DNA from: Planctomycetota bacterium
GTDB taxonomy: Bacteria; Planctomycetota; Phycisphaerae; Phycisphaerales; UBA1924
Assembly (NCBI GenBank): GCA_018242645.1
Contig: JAFEBN010000235.1
Coordinates: 1-35,588, forward strand
Direction: 5' to 3'
DNA length: 35,588 bases
Positions 21,452-29,936 of the stretch are shown one piece after another (the stretch's first letter is position 1; every line of letters starts with the position of its first letter). The notes under the pieces were generated by a model that saw nothing but the letters and a program-made list of their open reading frames with translations, made no database searches and had not been told where the DNA came from. Both the position numbers and the translations under genes were made by a program.

Positions 21452-22951
21452 ATGAGTTCTCGTCAGAAGGTCAACATCCTGCTTGTGGACGATCAGCCCG
21501 CCAAGCTGCTGAGCCTGGAGACCATCCTGGCGGAACTGGAAGAGAACACGCTGCGCGCCGAATCCGCGGAGGAAGCGCTGAAGTTCCTGCTCACGCACGA
21601 GATCGCGGTGGTGCTGGTGGATGTGTGCATGCCGCGGGTCGACGGCTTCGAGCTCGCGGAACTGATCCGAGACCATCCGCGCTTCCAGCGGACGGCGATC
21701 ATCTTCATCTCGGCGGTGCACCTGACGGACGCGGACTGCCTGCGCGGGTACAGCGTGGGCGCCGTGGACTACATACCCGTGCCGATCATCCCGGAGGTGC
21801 TGCGGGCGAAGGTCGCGGTGTTTGCCGAGTTGTATCGCAAGTCGAACGAGCTGGAGCGCGTCAACGCGGAACTCAAACAGCGCGTCGAAGAGCTTGACCA
21901 GTCCAACGAGCGGCTTCGTTTCGCCGATCGCATGGCGACCATCGGCACGCTGGCGGCGGGTCTGGGTCACGACATGGGCAACCTGCTGCTGCCGGTGCGC
22001 ATGAGGCTGGACACGATCGAAGCGTGCGCCGGTTTGCCGGCTCCAGTGAAAGAAGATGTCGGGGCGATCCGGAAGGCGGCGGAGTACCTGCAGCGGCTGG
22101 CGACCAGCCTGGGCCTGCTCGCGATGGATGCGGATTCCGAGCAGCCGAGCGAGTGGGGCACCGATGTCGCGGGTTGGTGGAAGGAAACCGAAGGCATGCT
22201 GCGAACCGGTGTCTCCCGGACGATCCAGCTTCGGGCGGAGATCGAGCCGGCGTTGCCACCGATCGGGCTGGGGAAAGCGGCACTCACGCAGATCGTGTTC
22301 AACCTGATTCAAAACGCGAGTGATGCACTCGCGGGGCGCGAGGACGGCCGGGTGACCCTGAACGCCACGACCTCCGAGCAGCCGGGCAAAGTGCTGCTGC
22401 GGGTCACCGACAATGGGCCGGGGATGTCGGACACCGTGAAGCACAGGTGTCTCGAGCCGTTCTTCACGACCAAGACGCGGGGTCTGAGCACGGGCATGGG
22501 CCTGGCATTGGTGGGGTCGCTGGTGCGCCGGGCAAAGGGCACTTTGCGGATCGAGACCGAGCAAGGCAAGGGGACGACATTTCATCTGGAGTTGCCGTGC
22601 GCCGCGGCGGCCGAAGCGGAGCGGCGGGAGCCGGCAAAGCGGCACGTGGCGGAGGTGACTTTGCGCGATCCTCGCCTGCGGGCCCACGTTTCGTCTGTGC
22701 TCGAAGCGATGGACTATGAAATCCGGCAGGGCTCGCTGGGCGAGGCGCGGCTGTGGGTAACCGAGGCATCCAGTCACATCGAATTCGATCAGGCCTGTCA
22801 GTTTGCCGCCGGGCAGCCCGCGCGCCGTGCCGTCGTATTCGGTGCAACGCTGGATTACCAGGATCCGGACCGGCGGGTGCTGTGCCTGGAAACGTCGATC
22901 AAACCCTCTGCGCTGCGGAAACGAATTCAAGAGGTGCTGTCCTCGCATTGA
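21452..22951 (+). CDS. Receiver-histidine kinase hybrid (REC-HisKA-HATPase)
   Basis: A 499-residue cytosolic protein from ATG 21452 (CGGAG upstream at 21442). It has an N-terminal receiver with D13/D14 and phosphoacceptor D57 (LVDVCMPRVDGF). A coiled-coil linker (about 125-155) leads to an H-box with H173 (GLGHDMGNLL). HATPase_c follows, with NLIQNASDAL, DNGPGMS and GMGLALVGSL, and then a C-terminal region of about 100 residues. The switch lysine of the receiver is replaced: YIPVPI stands where YxxKPI is usual. That change recurs in this type of receiver-kinase as far as I recall. Such proteins are thought to be controlled by phosphorylation of their own receiver. Its place 11 nt after the giant kinase suggests a partner in one relay. 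Confidence 0.92.
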   Translation: MSSRQKVNILLVDDQPAKLLSLETILAELEENTLRAESAEEALKFLLTHEIAVVLVDVCMPRVDGFELAELIRDHPRFQRTAIIFISAVHLTDADCLRGYSVGAVDYIPVPIIPEVLRAKVAVFAELYRKSNELERVNAELKQRVEELDQSNERLRFADRMATIGTLAAGLGHDMGNLLLPVRMRLDTIEACAGLPAPVKEDVGAIRKAAEYLQRLATSLGLLAMDADSEQPSEWGTDVAGWWKETEGMLRTGVSRTIQLRAEIEPALPPIGLGKAALTQIVFNLIQNASDALAGREDGRVTLNATTSEQPGKVLLRVTDNGPGMSDTVKHRCLEPFFTTKTRGLSTGMGLALVGSLVRRAKGTLRIETEQGKGTTFHLELPCAAAAEAERREPAKRHVAEVTLRDPRLRAHVSSVLEAMDYEIRQGSLGEARLWVTEASSHIEFDQACQFAAGQPARRAVVFGATLDYQDPDRRVLCLETSIKPSALRKRIQEVLSSH

Positions 22952-22962
22952 TCGGGGAGCAA

Positions 22963-23409
22963 ATGGATGCGTTTGAGGAAAAGTCGCTCCGCGTGCTCTG
23001 CATCGATGACAATGCGATGGTGGCTGATGCGCTGCGAAGACGGATCGGGCACGAGAATGGCCTCGAGTGGGTCGGCGTGGTGGCGGGGGGCGCGGACATT
23101 TTCGAGCGGGTCGTGGCGGCGAACCCGGACATCGTGATGATGGATATTGATATCCCGGGCGTCGACATCTTCACGGTGCTGGAGCGGCTGACAGCGGAGT
23201 GCGCCTCGATGCGCATCCTGATGTTCAGCGGCTATGTCTCGGCGTCGCTGGTGGAGCGTGCGCTCGACTGCGGGGCGTGGGGTTATCTGTCGAAGAACGA
23301 TGATGTGTCGGCGGTGATTGAGGGCATCCGGCGGGCGGGAAAGGGCGAGCTCGCGCTCAGCCGCGAAGCGATCGCGGCGCGCCAGGCCCGCCAGTCCCAG
23401 GGCGAGTAG
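22963..23409 (+). CDS. Stand-alone response-regulator receiver protein
   Basis: A 148-residue single-receiver protein: acidic D15/D16 (CIDDN), phosphoacceptor D61 (VMMDIDIPG), S89 (LMFSG) and K111 (YLSKNDD). About 25 residues follow the last helix and no DNA-binding domain is present. The receiver is of the NarL type, but its output helix-turn-helix is missing, so it should signal by protein contact or pass phosphate on. ATG 22963 is preceded by GGGGAG at close spacing. It is third in the signalling operon, 11 nt after the receiver-kinase, and is closely related to the protein at 30473-30973. Confidence 0.9.
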   Translation: MDAFEEKSLRVLCIDDNAMVADALRRRIGHENGLEWVGVVAGGADIFERVVAANPDIVMMDIDIPGVDIFTVLERLTAECASMRILMFSGYVSASLVERALDCGAWGYLSKNDDVSAVIEGIRRAGKGELALSREAIAARQARQSQGE

Positions 23410-23506
23410 AACCCGCCCCGTTTGCCGTCGATGCCAAAGGACTCTTCAGTGTCCGTTCACGGTCCGCTCACCCGTCGCGGCCATGGTCGGTGCACAAGGA
23501 GTTTTT

Positions 23507-24460
23507 ATGCACCCGACCACTCGCGTACTGCTTGGCCTCGCACCCGTCCTGACGATGGCGGCTTGCTCGAACTCAAACATGCATGCTCGGCAGAGGTCGG
23601 ATCGTCCGGCCCCTGACTATGCCAGCATTTCGGACTCGGCCGAGACGGCGTGGTACGCCCGTCAGGAAAGAAGGAACCAGGCGGGCTGGAACAACACGAA
23701 TAACTCCGGCAATACAGGCAATATGAATTACACCGATTCCCGCACCGGCGAGCAGGTGCAGAAGCCGTGGAAATCGGGCGATGTCGAGTGGGTCGGCGCG
23801 GGACAGAATGACTCGGGCCTGCGCACGGCGGATGGCCAGATCCTGGCGTTCCTCCACAAGAAAAACCTGGAGGAAATCGACCTCGGTCGCTTGGCCCAGA
23901 CGAAATCAAACTCGGACGACATTCGTTCATACGGCGTCATGATGGTGCGCGATCACTCGTCGGCGGATGCCCAGGTCACGCAGGCAGCGTCGAATCTGCG
24001 GCTGCGTCTGCCGAGCGCCGGCGAGGGCGAGCAGCTTCCGCCGCGGCAGGAGAACTGGTCGGGCAACAAGATGGACGGCCGCACGAATGAGGACAATTCG
24101 ACGTACGGACGCGGGGATATGCCTCCGAAGTCGCCCCTGCAGGAACTGCAGGCGCTCAACGGGGATCAGTTTGATCGCGCATTCGCGGACAAGATGGTCG
24201 AGGGGCATCGCAAGGTCATTGAACGAGTCGAGGCGGCACAGTCGCAGGTGCAGAGCCAGCAGGTGAAGCAGCTGCTGAGCCAGCTCCTGCCGACTTTGCG
24301 AATGCATGAGCAGCACGCCAGGGAGTTGCAGAGTCGCTTCGGTTCGAACCAGATGTCGCAGCCGATGCAGCAGCAGAACTGGCAGAACCGACCTTCCCAG
24401 GATCGCCCATCGCAGGACCGGCCGATGCAGGATCGCCCTTCGCAGCCGGAACCGCGCTGA
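23507..24460 (+). CDS. DUF4142 (ferritin-like) lipoprotein
   Basis: A 317-residue protein from ATG 23507, with AAGGAG at 23496-23501. A signal peptide ends in a lipobox-like MAAC (Cys20), so it is probably lipid-anchored outside the cytoplasm. A 90-residue Asn/Gly/Ser-rich linker follows. The DUF4142 helical domain begins at ADGQILAFLHKKNLEEIDLG and continues through SYGVMMVRDHSSADAQV and DRAFADKMVEGHRKVI to LLPTLRMHEQHAREL. It is split by a hydrophilic insert of about 50 residues. The C terminus is Gln/Pro-rich with QDRP repeats. DUF4142 proteins are four-helix, ferritin-like secreted proteins of uncertain role, often in stress or cell-surface loci. Confidence 0.88.
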   Translation: MHPTTRVLLGLAPVLTMAACSNSNMHARQRSDRPAPDYASISDSAETAWYARQERRNQAGWNNTNNSGNTGNMNYTDSRTGEQVQKPWKSGDVEWVGAGQNDSGLRTADGQILAFLHKKNLEEIDLGRLAQTKSNSDDIRSYGVMMVRDHSSADAQVTQAASNLRLRLPSAGEGEQLPPRQENWSGNKMDGRTNEDNSTYGRGDMPPKSPLQELQALNGDQFDRAFADKMVEGHRKVIERVEAAQSQVQSQQVKQLLSQLLPTLRMHEQHARELQSRFGSNQMSQPMQQQNWQNRPSQDRPSQDRPMQDRPSQPEPR

Positions 24461-24484
24461 GTACGACAGCACGCTTCACGCGAC

Positions 24485-25396
24485 ATGCGATACGACGTGG
24501 CCATCGTGGGGGGAGGGCCGGCGGGGCTGTCCGCGGCGTTGGTTCTTGGCCGCGCCACGCGGAGCGTCGTTGTGTTCGACTCGGGGCAGCCTCGGAACCG
24601 CGCGGCGCGTGCAATTCACGGTTACTTGACTCGGGACGGCATCACGCCGACCCAGTTTATTGCGCAGGCGCGGGCGGATCTGCGTCCGTATCGAGTGGAC
24701 ATCGTGGAACGAGAGGTTCGGCAGGCGATCCGCATGCCGCAGGGCGACTTCCTGCTACAGATATCGGAAGCCGGAGAGGTTCGGGCCCGAAAGGTGCTGC
24801 TCGCGACCGGTGTCCGCGACGATCTGCCGGCAATCACGGGCTTTGCCGATTTCTATGGCCAGTCGGTGCACCATTGTCCGTATTGCGACGGCTGGGAACA
24901 TCGGGGCAAGCGTCTTGCGGCGATCGGCGCGGGCAATGGTGCGGTGGGATTGGCTCTGGCTCTTCGCACCTGGAGCGAATCGGTGGCGGCGTGCGTGTTG
25001 GATGAGGAACCGGACGAAGAGTTCGCGGCGCTGGCTGCGTCCAACAACATCGAGATTGTTTCCGGCGCGATCGCGTCGATAGAGGGCGTGGGTGGGCAGG
25101 TGCAGTGCCTGCGGCTTGCTTCCGGTGCGACATTGCGCTGCGACGCGGTGTTTTTTCACGCGGATCAGTACCAGCGGTCGAGCCTGCCGCACCGGCTGGG
25201 ATGCCAGGTTGATCGCGAAGGCGGCGTCATCGTCTCGGATCGGCAGCACACGGGCGTGCCCGGGCTCTTTGTGGCGGGCGATGCCGATCGTGAAGTGCAG
25301 TTCGTGATCGTCGCGGCCGGGCAGGGCGCGACGGCGGCGGTGGCGATCAACCGGGAATTGCAGGACGAGGAGCGCGGCACGCACCCGGCCCCGTGA
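24485..25396 (+). CDS. Thioredoxin-reductase-like FAD/NAD(P) oxidoreductase
   Basis: A 303-residue flavoprotein with GGGPAG (9-14) for FAD, GAGNGAVG (148-155) for NAD(P), and the redox pair C131-P-Y-C134 in HHCPYCDGWEH. A C-terminal GLFVAGDAD segment completes the fold. This is the compact TrxB layout, but the sequence HGYLTRDG and WEHRGKRLA group it with thioredoxin-reductase-like proteins of unknown partner rather than with housekeeping TrxB. It probably reduces a disulfide protein or small molecule in the cytosol. It starts 24 nt after the DUF4142 gene and is convergent with ligD, 11 bp apart. Confidence 0.88.
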   Translation: MRYDVAIVGGGPAGLSAALVLGRATRSVVVFDSGQPRNRAARAIHGYLTRDGITPTQFIAQARADLRPYRVDIVEREVRQAIRMPQGDFLLQISEAGEVRARKVLLATGVRDDLPAITGFADFYGQSVHHCPYCDGWEHRGKRLAAIGAGNGAVGLALALRTWSESVAACVLDEEPDEEFAALAASNNIEIVSGAIASIEGVGGQVQCLRLASGATLRCDAVFFHADQYQRSSLPHRLGCQVDREGGVIVSDRQHTGVPGLFVAGDADREVQFVIVAAGQGATAAVAINRELQDEERGTHPAP

Positions 25397-25407
25397 GTCC
25401 CGGCGGC

Positions 25408-27945
25408 TCATGGCAGCGTGGAGGCGGCGGCGCGAAAGCGCGCCCACGGATCGGACCGACGTCGGGCAAGATGTTGGCGTGCGTTGTCGATCGTGAACTG
25501 ATCGGCCGAGCGGAGGCGGGCGAGGTCTTTCCAATCAAGGGGCATGGATACTCCCCCCGCGGCGCGGGCGCGAACGGAATACGGGGCGACCGACGTGGCG
25601 CCGCGGCCGTTGCGCAGATAATCGATAAAGATCTTCCCTTGCCGGCGCGACTTGCTCATGATCACCGTGTAGCGATCGGGATGTTCCTCGGCGAGCTGGG
25701 TCGCAACGAGTTTGGTGAAGGCTTTGACCTCGTCCCAGTCGGACTTGGGGCGGAGGGGCGCCACGACGTGGAGACCCTTGCCCCCGGAAGTCTTGAGGAA
25801 AGTCGAAAGCCCACGCGCTTCCAGAGCGGCTTTGACGTCGAGCGCGCCGGTCTTGACTGCTTTCCAGGTCACCCCCGGCCCGGGATCCAGGTCGAAAACA
25901 ATGAGATCGGGCTTTTCGAGGCTGTCCTGGGTGGAACCCCACGGGTGAATCTCGAGCACGCCCATCTGAATGAGGGTGACGAGACCTTCAACGGAATCGA
26001 TCGCGAGATACCGGCCGGTGCCCTTGCTCTCCCGCACCGGGATGGAGAGAACGGGGGGGCCGAAGGTCTCGCCCAGGTGCTTCTGGAAAAAACAGGCGTC
26101 GGCGATTCCCTGAACGCAGCGCAGCACGCTTAACGGACGGCGGACGAGGTGCGGGAGCATCAGGGGCGCGATGTCGCGGTAATACTCCGCAACCTCGAGC
26201 TTGGTGACACCGAGTTCGGGGAAGACCTGTCGCTCAGGATGCGAGATCGGGATGCCGCTCACGATCGATGCGGAAGGCGCATCGGCTGCCGGGCGCGGAG
26301 AAGCTGCTTTGCTTCGCTTCGGGCTTTCCCGGCGTGGAGCGGGCGACTTTACCACAAGTGACTGTAGCGGTTGCTCGTGTTCAAGCTTGACCTGAGCGGC
26401 GGGTTTGTCCTCGCGCAGGCCTTGGAAGGAAGGGTGGCGAAGGCGGTGGTCTTGGGTCCACTCGGTGAACGCGATTTCGGCAACGAGCTTGGGCTCGATC
26501 CACGTGGCACCAGCGATGTCCGCGGCGGGTGGTGAGGCGTCCAAAGGCGATTTGGATCGAATGAGCTTCTTCATCCGGGCGGCCAAGCTTGCGAGGGAAG
26601 CCTCGGAGAAACCGGTGCCCACCTTGCCGCAGTACGTGAGTCGGCTGTCGTTCGCGTGGGCAGCCAGCAGCAGGGCGCCGAAGTGGCTTCGGCCCGCGCC
26701 CGGACGAGTAAATCCGACGATGATGAACTCCTGCCGGCGGCTGCACTTGATTTTGAGCCAACTCCGCGTTCGGCCGCTGATGTAGGGCGCATCGGCTTGC
26801 TTGGAGACCACGCCCTCGAGGCCGAGACCGCAGGCGTTGCGGAAAACCTCGGCGCCGCCCCCGGTGAAATGCTCTGAGAAGCGGATGGGCGATCGCTTCG
26901 GCAGCTTTGTGAGGAGCGATTCGAGCGCCGCTTTGCGATCGAGCAGCGGTTGCTTTCGCAGGTCTGATCCATTCAGATAGAGCAGGTCGAAGGCGAAGAA
27001 CGCGAAAGAGGAGAAAGACCGCGCTTTAATCGCGCTCTGTAGCAGCTGGAAATCCGGACGACCGGCGCTGTTGAGCATGGTCGCTTCGCCATCCACGATG
27101 GCGTTCCGGCACGGCAGTTCGCGTGCCGCGGCGGCGAGCGTGGGGAACTTCGCCGCCCAGTCGAGGCCGGTGCGCGTGAGCAGACGGATGTCGTCACCGG
27201 ATTTTTCGACAAGGAGGCGGTATCCGTCGTACTTCACCTCGTGAATCCACTGATCGCCGAGGGGCGTGGAGGTGGTCAGTGTGCAGAGCTGCGGGCGGAA
27301 ATTGCGAGGCAGTGCGGTTGCGGTGCGCGACGATTTCGCGGCGGATGCTTTCGCGGGTTTAACGGCGTCTTTTGTGGCGGGCGTTTCGGTCCCGGCGATC
27401 TGCTCGAGCGAACGCCCGGTGAGGACGCTTTTCGCATGCACGGCGGACTTCGGGTTGGCCGGCCCTTTTCGGATCAGAAGCCAGTTCTTGTTTTCCTCGC
27501 CCGGCTTTGCGCTCATGCGCGTGAGCGTCCATTCGCCTTTCAATTTCTGTCCGCTGAGGCGAAACGACAACCGCCCTTTCTTGAGCGAGCGCCCGGGATG
27601 TTCGTCCAGAGGCACCCACGTGCCGGTATCCCAAACCATAACCGTGCCGCCGCCGTACTGCCCCTTAGGAATCGTGCCTTCGAAGCTGCCGTATTCGAGG
27701 GGATGGTCCTCGACGTGGACGGCGAGCCTTTTGATGCCTGGCTCAAGGGGCGGTCCTTTGGGGACCGCCCAGGACTTGAGTACGCCCTCGAGTTCCAGAC
27801 GGAAGTCGTAGTGCAGATGCGAAGCGTCGTGGAGCTGGACGACAAAGCGCCCGCCGGCTTGTTGGTGGGCGGGTGAAACCGGCGCACCCGAAGGCTCGGC
27901 GGTCTTCTTGAAATCGCGTTTCTGCTTGTAGGTCTTGAGCGACAT
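25408..27945 (-). CDS. ligD: Multifunctional DNA ligase D (PE-LIG-POL)
   Basis: An 845-residue NHEJ enzyme with all three activities. The 3'-phosphoesterase spans about 33-190 with H39, H45 and D47 (LHDASHLHYDFRLE). The ATP-dependent ligase spans about 212-525 with nucleotidyl Lys238 (EVKYDGYR), EGVVSK (377-382) and WLKIK (396-400). The primase-polymerase domain spans about 570-840 with metal-binding D685/D687 (FDLDPGPG), TSGGKGLHV (719-727) and SVAPYSVR (785-792). The domain order PE-LIG-POL is that of Pseudomonas-type LigD; a Lys/Pro/Ala-rich linker joins LIG to POL. It heals double-strand breaks together with Ku, whose stop is 3 nt before its ATG. No catalytic residue is visibly lost. Confidence 0.97.
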   Translation of the reverse strand: MSLKTYKQKRDFKKTAEPSGAPVSPAHQQAGGRFVVQLHDASHLHYDFRLELEGVLKSWAVPKGPPLEPGIKRLAVHVEDHPLEYGSFEGTIPKGQYGGGTVMVWDTGTWVPLDEHPGRSLKKGRLSFRLSGQKLKGEWTLTRMSAKPGEENKNWLLIRKGPANPKSAVHAKSVLTGRSLEQIAGTETPATKDAVKPAKASAAKSSRTATALPRNFRPQLCTLTTSTPLGDQWIHEVKYDGYRLLVEKSGDDIRLLTRTGLDWAAKFPTLAAAARELPCRNAIVDGEATMLNSAGRPDFQLLQSAIKARSFSSFAFFAFDLLYLNGSDLRKQPLLDRKAALESLLTKLPKRSPIRFSEHFTGGGAEVFRNACGLGLEGVVSKQADAPYISGRTRSWLKIKCSRRQEFIIVGFTRPGAGRSHFGALLLAAHANDSRLTYCGKVGTGFSEASLASLAARMKKLIRSKSPLDASPPAADIAGATWIEPKLVAEIAFTEWTQDHRLRHPSFQGLREDKPAAQVKLEHEQPLQSLVVKSPAPRRESPKRSKAASPRPAADAPSASIVSGIPISHPERQVFPELGVTKLEVAEYYRDIAPLMLPHLVRRPLSVLRCVQGIADACFFQKHLGETFGPPVLSIPVRESKGTGRYLAIDSVEGLVTLIQMGVLEIHPWGSTQDSLEKPDLIVFDLDPGPGVTWKAVKTGALDVKAALEARGLSTFLKTSGGKGLHVVAPLRPKSDWDEVKAFTKLVATQLAEEHPDRYTVIMSKSRRQGKIFIDYLRNGRGATSVAPYSVRARAAGGVSMPLDWKDLARLRSADQFTIDNARQHLARRRSDPWARFRAAASTLP

Positions 27946-27948
27946 GCA

Positions 27949-28806
27949 TCACCCCGCGGCGCGACGCGGGTGTCGCTTGACAGTGCGGCGTGCCGGTTTT
28001 CTGCGGGGCGACTCGCTTTGCGCAAGGCTCTTCTTGAGCGCATCCATGAAGTTAATGGAAGCGGGAGCCTCTCGCGGCAGCTGTTCATCCTCGTCGGGGG
28101 TAGCCTTTTCGCCGCCCCTGGCGATTCGTTGTTCGATCCACTTGACGAGATGTTCTCGAAACTCGTCGTGGTATTGCTCGGGCTTCCACTCCGAAGCCAT
28201 TGCGTCGACCAGTGTCTTGGCGACCTTGATCTCCTGCGCGGAAACGCCATGGGATTTGGCGCTTCCGCGGGGAACCTGAAGATCGGCGGAGGGGCGGATT
28301 TCGTCGGCGTAACGCAGAAGATCGAGCGCGAGGATGTCGCCCCTCGACCCCAGCGCCGCGATGTACTGCCGAGTCCGGATTACGACTTTGGCGATACCGA
28401 CCCGATCGGCGTCTCCCAGCGCTTCGCGAAGGAGCACGTAGCCCTTCTCCCCGCCCTTGTCGGGTTCGAGGTAGTAGGGCGTGTCAAAGAAAATCGGGTC
28501 GATGGCGCGACGCTCAACGAAGGAGAGAATCTCAATCGTGCGCGAGGCTTCGGGTGCGGCGCGCTTCAGGTCTTCAGGCGTCAGCAGAATGTAGTTCTTG
28601 TCCCCGTATTCGTATCCCCGGACGATGTCCTCCCACGGCACCTGCTCGCCGGTGTCTTCGTTGACCCGCTGGTAGCGAATACGGGCCTTATCGCGCCGAT
28701 CAACCAGATGCAGTTCAAGCTCGTTGCGTTTCTCCGCCGCCTGAAGCACGACGGGGACGTTGACCAGTCCGAAGCTGATATGGCCTTTCCAGATGGGCCG
28801 TGCCAT
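27949..28806 (-). CDS. ku: Ku, non-homologous end-joining protein
   Basis: A 285-residue bacterial Ku from ATG 28806, preceded by GGGAG with 7-nt spacing; a TTG six bases upstream is less likely. It opens MARPIWKGHISFGLVNVPV and has RRDKARIRYQRVNEDTGEQV, YEYGDKNYILLTPEDL and the DPIFFDTPYYLEP core. A Lys/Arg-rich C-terminal tail (RRKPARRTVKRHPRR) recalls the basic extension by which some bacterial Ku proteins hold DNA. It binds DNA ends as a homodimer ring and recruits LigD. It follows a membrane-protein gene by 18 nt and ligD by 3 nt, at the end of a long stress operon. Confidence 0.97.
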   Translation of the reverse strand: MARPIWKGHISFGLVNVPVVLQAAEKRNELELHLVDRRDKARIRYQRVNEDTGEQVPWEDIVRGYEYGDKNYILLTPEDLKRAAPEASRTIEILSFVERRAIDPIFFDTPYYLEPDKGGEKGYVLLREALGDADRVGIAKVVIRTRQYIAALGSRGDILALDLLRYADEIRPSADLQVPRGSAKSHGVSAQEIKVAKTLVDAMASEWKPEQYHDEFREHLVKWIEQRIARGGEKATPDEDEQLPREAPASINFMDALKKSLAQSESPRRKPARRTVKRHPRRAAG

Positions 28807-28824
28807 AGTCAACTCCCGGGTCGA

Positions 28825-29175
28825 TCAACGGTTCGCTTCGTCGGGGATCACGATGTTCTGCGCCGCGACCTTCGCGTCCCGCTCCTCACGCCCCCGAAGC
28901 AGGCCGGCGCCCCAGACCGGGACGGTGAGTCCGATGTAGCCCGCGAGCAGGATGATGGCAAGGAAGCCGGCCGCGGCTCCGAGCGAAAGGAAGAGAACCA
29001 CGATCGCCGCCAAGCCGAGAATCGCCGTGGCGATGATGAACCACTTCCACTCGCTGCGTACCGTGGGAAGCGGTGGGGGCCTCCCGTCCGGCGAAATGTC
29101 CCTCATCACTTGTTGCTGGACGGCGTCGACTTGGGGGTCGGCGCCGCCGTTCGCCGGCGGCGTGTGGGCATTCAT
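28825..29175 (-). CDS. Small two-helix membrane protein
   Basis: A 116-residue protein from ATG 29175 with a strong GGAGG site that overlaps the end of the DUF3309 gene. A hydrophilic, Pro-rich N terminus (1-44) is followed by two membrane helices (about 45-66 and 69-92) and a charged tail. No known family is recognised. It lies between DUF3309 (10-nt gap) and ku (18-nt gap), so it belongs to the same transcript. Its role could be envelope-related, like its upstream neighbours, but nothing in the sequence shows a function. Confidence 0.75.
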   Translation of the reverse strand: MNAHTPPANGGADPQVDAVQQQVMRDISPDGRPPPLPTVRSEWKWFIIATAILGLAAIVVLFLSLGAAAGFLAIILLAGYIGLTVPVWGAGLLRGREERDAKVAAQNIVIPDEANR

Positions 29176-29185
29176 GGCGTCCTCC

Positions 29186-29371
29186 TCAGCGGCGGGACGG
29201 CAGGTTTTCCCGGCCGGAAAGCACGAGTACAAGAACCGCGATGACAAGCAGAAGGCCCACGCCGCCGCTCGGGTAGTAGCCCCATCCGGCGCTATACGGC
29301 CATGCGGGCAGTAGGCCAATCAGCAGCAGTGCGAGCAGGACGACCAGTAACACACGAATTGGGTTGTTCAC
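29186..29371 (-). CDS. DUF3309-family small membrane protein
   Basis: A 61-residue protein from GTG 29371. That GTG overlaps the TGA of the preceding gene (GTGA) and has GGAGA about 8 nt before it. The DUF3309 signature is clear: a first helix (RVLLVVLLALLLIGLLP), the motif WPYSAGWGYYPSGG, and a second helix ending LSGRENLPS. DUF3309 proteins are tiny membrane proteins often found beside other stress genes; their function is not known. It is the fourth gene of the yqjDE-like to ligD operon. Confidence 0.85.
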   Translation of the reverse strand: MNNPIRVLLVVLLALLLIGLLPAWPYSAGWGYYPSGGVGLLLVIAVLVLVLSGRENLPSRR

Positions 29372-29655
29372 GACTTTTTCTCCGAGGTTCGGGCAACGCC
29401 GGTTTGCCACACAAGCGGCAACAAATGGCGGATTGCCTGTTCTGTGAGGGCGATAAAGACGAGGCGGGCGAGGGAGGATCGCTGCCGCGCGTGGCGATGG
29501 ATCGCGCGGCGGGCGAGCCATGCGGCTCCCGCGACGCCGAGCAACATCGCGGCGCCGGACTTGGCCACCGGCGAAGCGTCCGTCGTTGCCCACTCGCGAA
29601 GGCGTTGCTTGGCGAGCGCGACTCTTACTTCTTCGCTGTGTTCTGCGCTGCCCAA
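29368..29655 (-). CDS. YqjK-like small protein
   Basis: A 95-residue protein from TTG 29655, supported by GGAGG about 9 nt upstream inside the end of the preceding gene, which it overlaps by about 31 nt. It has a charged N terminus, an Ala/Gly-rich hydrophobic segment (about 32-48, SGAAMLLGVAGAAWLARR) and a basic second half. Sequence similarity to YqjK is weak. The call rests on gene order, because an ElaB/YqjD-like protein and a YqjE-like holin-family protein stand directly upstream, as in the enterobacterial yqjD-yqjE-yqjK set. Confidence 0.6.
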   Translation of the reverse strand: MGSAEHSEEVRVALAKQRLREWATTDASPVAKSGAAMLLGVAGAAWLARRAIHRHARQRSSLARLVFIALTEQAIRHLLPLVWQTGVARTSEKKS

Positions 29656-29936
29656 AGCAGGAATCCTCCAAAGACGAACGAGACCGTTCCAACCACACCG
29701 AGCGCTCCCGGCACCCCGAGCGATGCGCGGAGCCCTTCAAACATCGCGGCAAGCAGCGCCCAGACCCCCAGAATGCCGAAGACCGAAGCGCCCAGCAGGA
29801 ACACCGACGCGATCCCCAGCCGGACAATGGCCTGGTAGAGCTCGCGGCCTTCCAAACGGGCGCCCCGTCGCAGCAGCCGCATTTCGGCTTCCGCCAGTTC
29901 GGTCACCCGAACGATGAATTCCGCGAGGCGTTTCAG
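29625..29936 (-). CDS. YqjE-like phage-holin-family membrane protein
   Basis: A membrane protein of the holin 3_6/YqjE family: a short amphipathic N terminus with heptad character (RLAEFIVRVTELAEAEMRLL), then two helices (about 40-66 and 73-96) with a hairpin turn, and a basic end. The start is not certain. A CTG at 29936 would overlap the upstream stop (CTGA), has GGAGG 8 nt before it, and gives 103 residues of the usual length. A longer GTG-started version to 30008 would run 75 nt inside the upstream gene. In E. coli YqjE works with YqjD/YqjK at the inner membrane; a direct role has not been settled. Confidence 0.75.
   Translation of the reverse strand: MKRLAEFIVRVTELAEAEMRLLRRGARLEGRELYQAIVRLGIASVFLLGASVFGILGVWALLAAMFEGLRASLGVPGALGVVGTVSFVFGGFLLWAAQNTAKK

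Noticed and set aside
27970..29244. Plus-strand 424-residue frame opposite ku
   Set aside because: It is a shadow of ku and the small membrane gene and has no start site or family features.
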